From Actinomycetota bacterium (GTDB lineage: Bacteria > Actinomycetota > Actinomycetes > Mycobacteriales > Mycobacteriaceae), in contig SYAB01000449.1 of assembly GCA_005787665.1 (NCBI GenBank), positions 1-7,821 on the forward strand: a stretch of 7,821 bases of DNA. Direction: 5' to 3'. The notes beneath the pieces were generated by a model. It saw only the letters and a program-made list of their open reading frames with translations, was not told the origin of the DNA and did no database searches. A program made the translations under genes and the position numbers. Positions 6,327-7,821 of the stretch are shown here, piece after piece. How positions within the stretch are numbered: the stretch's first letter is position 1; each line of letters opens with the position of its first letter.

Positions 6327-7506
6327 GCGAGCCGAGTCGCTTGATCGCCTCGTCGAGGGTCTCGTCGCGCTTGCAGAACGCGAAGCGCACCAGATGCCGC
6401 CATCGCTGCGACGCCGGATCGCAGAACGCCGACATCGGGATCGCCGCGACCCCGGCCCGGTACGGCAGGTCGTCGCAGAACGCGGTGCTGTCGGAGAACC
6501 CCAGCGGACGCGGATCGGCGCACAGGAAGTAGGTGCCGGCGCTGTCGAGCACGTCGAATCCGATGGCGACCAACGCGTCGGCCAGCGTGTCACGCTTGGC
6601 CTCCAGTGAAACCCGAAGCGCCTCGACCCAGGCGTCCTCGGCGTTCAGCGCGTAGGCGACCGCCGGCTGGAACGGCGCTCCGCCGACATAGCTGAGGTAC
6701 TGCTTGGCGGCCCGCACCCCGGCGATGAGGTCCGGGCTGCCGCAGGCCCAGCCGATCTTCCAGCCGGTGCAGTTGAACATCTTTGCCGCACTAGAGATCG
6801 TGACCGTCCGCCCCGCCATCCCGGGGAAGGAGCCGATCGGCAGATGAGTGCGCCCGTCGAAGGTCAGACGCTCGTAGACCTCGTCGGAGATCACCAGTAG
6901 GTCGGCCTCGACCGCCAACTGGGCCAGTGCCCGCAGCTCGTCCTCGCAGAGCACCAGGCCGGTCGGGTTGTGCGGGGAGTTGACGATGATCGCCCGGGTT
7001 CGCGGGGTGATCGCGGCACGTACGGCGTCCAGGTCGAGGGCGAAGCCGCGGCCCTCGGCCACCAACGGCACCGCGACCCGGTGCGAGCCGGCCATGGCGA
7101 TGACCGGTGCGTAGGTGTCGAAGAACGGCTCGAGCACCAGCACCTCCGAGCCGGGCTCGACCAGGCCGAGCACCGCGGCGGCGATCGCCTCGCTGGCGCC
7201 GACGGTGACCAGCACCTCGGTCTCGGGGTCGAAGGCCATGCCGTAGTGGCGGTGTCGCTGCGCGGAGATCGCCTGCCTCAGCTGCGGGATACCCGGTCCG
7301 GGCGGATACTGGTTGACTCCGTCGGCGATCGCCTGGCGGGCAACGTCGAGCATCGCCGCCGGACCGTCCTCGTCGGGGAACCCCTGGCCCAGGTTCACCG
7401 CGTCCAGGGAGGACGCCAGCGCCGACATCCTGGCGAAGACGTTCACCGCGAAGGGGCGAAGGCGGTCGACCATGCCCGCTGGGCCTGGGACGCCGGATTC
7501 GGTCAT
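6307..7506 (-). CDS. dapC: Fold-type I PLP aminotransferase, DapC-like (probable N-succinyldiaminopimelate aminotransferase / KAT-like)
   Basis: A complete 399-residue class I/II aminotransferase. Seen directly: NLGQGFPDEDGP (38-49), NQYPPGPG (65-72), SPHNPTG (177-183), DEVYE (208-212), the PLP Schiff-base Lys242 in ISSAAKMFNCTGWKIGW (237-253), and the substrate carboxylate Arg374 (VRFAFCKRDETL). It closely matches my memory of M. tuberculosis Rv0858c, annotated dapC for the lysine/diaminopimelate pathway (N-succinyl-L,L-diaminopimelate plus 2-oxoglutarate). The same family includes kynurenine and methionine/glutamine aminotransferases, so the substrate is not proven. ATG 7506 has a TAGGCT box 8 bases upstream; Met12 (ATG 7473-7471) aligns better with the recalled M. 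tuberculosis start and is a real alternative. It is convergent with the SRPBCC gene and divergent from the membrane protein. Confidence 0.93.
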   Translation of the reverse strand: MTESGVPGPAGMVDRLRPFAVNVFARMSALASSLDAVNLGQGFPDEDGPAAMLDVARQAIADGVNQYPPGPGIPQLRQAISAQRHRHYGMAFDPETEVLVTVGASEAIAAAVLGLVEPGSEVLVLEPFFDTYAPVIAMAGSHRVAVPLVAEGRGFALDLDAVRAAITPRTRAIIVNSPHNPTGLVLCEDELRALAQLAVEADLLVISDEVYERLTFDGRTHLPIGSFPGMAGRTVTISSAAKMFNCTGWKIGWACGSPDLIAGVRAAKQYLSYVGGAPFQPAVAYALNAEDAWVEALRVSLEAKRDTLADALVAIGFDVLDSAGTYFLCADPRPLGFSDSTAFCDDLPYRAGVAAIPMSAFCDPASQRWRHLVRFAFCKRDETLDEAIKRLGSLSPSGL

Positions 7507-7514
7507 GGCTTGTC

Positions 7515-7520
7515 AGCCTA
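7515..7520 (-). promoter_or_regulatory. Candidate -10 element for the aminotransferase
   Basis: On the minus strand the hexamer TAGGCT matches TANNNT and ends 8 bases before the ATG at 7506. No strong Shine-Dalgarno sequence lies between them, so a leaderless or nearly leaderless transcript is plausible. No -35 element is convincing at normal spacing. Confidence 0.4.
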
Positions 7521-7546
7521 GATGCCGCGGGGAGTGACGGGGCGAT

Positions 7547-7560
7547 GACGCAACGGCGTC
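7547..7560. repeat. Short inverted repeat in the 127-bp divergent intergenic region
   Basis: GACGC and GCGTC flank a 4-base spacer AACG. The arms extend to 7 bases with one mismatch. The repeat lies between the candidate -10 boxes of the aminotransferase and the membrane-protein gene, where an operator could sit. It is short enough in high-GC DNA to occur by chance. Confidence 0.25.
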
Positions 7561-7588
7561 GTGACTGTTCAGCAGGCACCCGCGGACG

Positions 7589-7594
7589 TACAGT
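7589..7594 (+). promoter_or_regulatory. Candidate -10 element upstream of the right-edge membrane-protein gene
   Basis: TACAGT fits TANNNT. A start of transcription near 7600 would leave a leader of about 34 bases ending in GGGAG (7624-7628), 5 bases before ATG 7634. A TGTTCA hexamer 17 bases upstream is a weak -35 candidate. Confidence 0.4.
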
Positions 7595-7633
7595 CGGGAG
7601 TGGCAGAAAGCCGCATATCGCATGGGAGCGCGC

Positions 7634-7821
7634 ATGCACCTCCTCGGCATCTACCTGGCTCTGGGGGCCGGGTTGGGAGTCGCGGCGTTCCTGGCCGCCG
7701 AATGGGTTCGTGAGCCGCACCTGCCGGCCCCTGCCCACCCCGGCATCACCGCGCTGGCCGCGGGAATGCTGTGGCCCATCATCGGCGTCGGCGCGGTGCA
7801 GCTGGCGGCCATCATCGCCAC
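7634..7821 (+). CDS. Unrecognised small membrane protein, 3' end beyond the window
   Basis: The first 62 codons are open to the right edge. The protein starts MHLLGIYLALGAGLGVAAFLAAE, a hydrophobic N-terminal span (about residues 2-22). A short polar loop with WVREPHLPAPAHPG (24-37) follows, then a second hydrophobic stretch (about 38-62) containing GMLWPIIGVGAVQLAAIIA. I do not recognise the family. The start at 7634 is preferred because GGGAG (7624-7628) stands 5 bases upstream; an in-frame ATG at 7622 would add only four residues. Codon use is like the neighbours. Two spans close together suggest an inner-membrane protein rather than a cleaved secreted one, but the full length is unknown, so topology and function cannot be settled. 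Confidence 0.7.
   Translation, partial: MHLLGIYLALGAGLGVAAFLAAEWVREPHLPAPAHPGITALAAGMLWPIIGVGAVQLAAIIA

Noticed and set aside
6300..6330. Rho-independent terminator between the convergent genes
   Set aside because: The genes overlap and no GC hairpin followed by a T-run is visible on either strand.
6791..7738. Minus-strand open frame (315 codons) crossing the aminotransferase and the divergent intergenic region
   Set aside because: Arg/Pro/Gly-rich out-of-frame reading of the aminotransferase; it runs opposite the membrane-protein start and has no motifs.

Overview
The window reads as high-GC actinobacterial DNA, most likely a mycobacterium (Mycolicibacterium-type). The reasons are strong G/C preference at third codon positions, many fatty-acid-type dehydrogenases, an F420-type luciferase-like oxidoreductase, and a closing pair (small SRPBCC protein convergent with a DapC-like aminotransferase) that I recall as the M. 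tuberculosis Rv0854-Rv0858c neighbourhood. Family assignments come from motif reading and memory; no database search was run.

Left edge (1-642, minus strand). An open frame begins as a normal acyl-CoA dehydrogenase (ACAD). Around residues 165-169 it changes, in frame and without a stop, into the membrane-spanning late part of an amino-acid permease of the APC superfamily. The frame runs off the window. The catalytic half of the ACAD and the first part of the permease are absent. This is either a real deletion fusion or a misjoined assembly, and it is the most unusual thing here.

Centre (668-5857, plus strand). Divergently from that gene, across a 25-base gap with a perfect 10-base palindrome, runs a tightly coupled operon: a short-chain dehydrogenase/reductase, a complete ACAD, a 734-residue molybdopterin (bis-MGD) oxidoreductase with an N-terminal [4Fe-4S] site, and an LLM-class F420-dependent-type oxidoreductase. 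Each junction is a 4-base ATGA or GTGA overlap, so the four are probably translated together. Together they look like a redox module acting on an unknown acyl-CoA or lipid-like substrate. ACAD and SDR would supply two beta-oxidation-type oxidations. The molybdenum and F420 enzymes would supply further chemistry. No hydratase, thiolase or CoA ligase is present, so the pathway is incomplete here and the substrate is unknown.

Right part (5886-7821). A small SRPBCC-fold protein follows 28 bases after the operon and appears to have its own -10 element. It overlaps tail to tail by 20 bases with a minus-strand class I/II PLP aminotransferase resembling M. tuberculosis DapC. A 127-base divergent intergenic region then precedes the start of an unrecognised small membrane protein that is cut by the right edge.

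Several start codons (668, 5886, 7506 minus) lie 6-8 bases after a TANNNT hexamer, the layout of mycobacterial leaderless promoters. I saw no tRNA, rRNA, CRISPR array, insertion sequence or convincing hairpin terminator. The only gene-free stretches are 643-667, 5858-5885 and 7507-7633.
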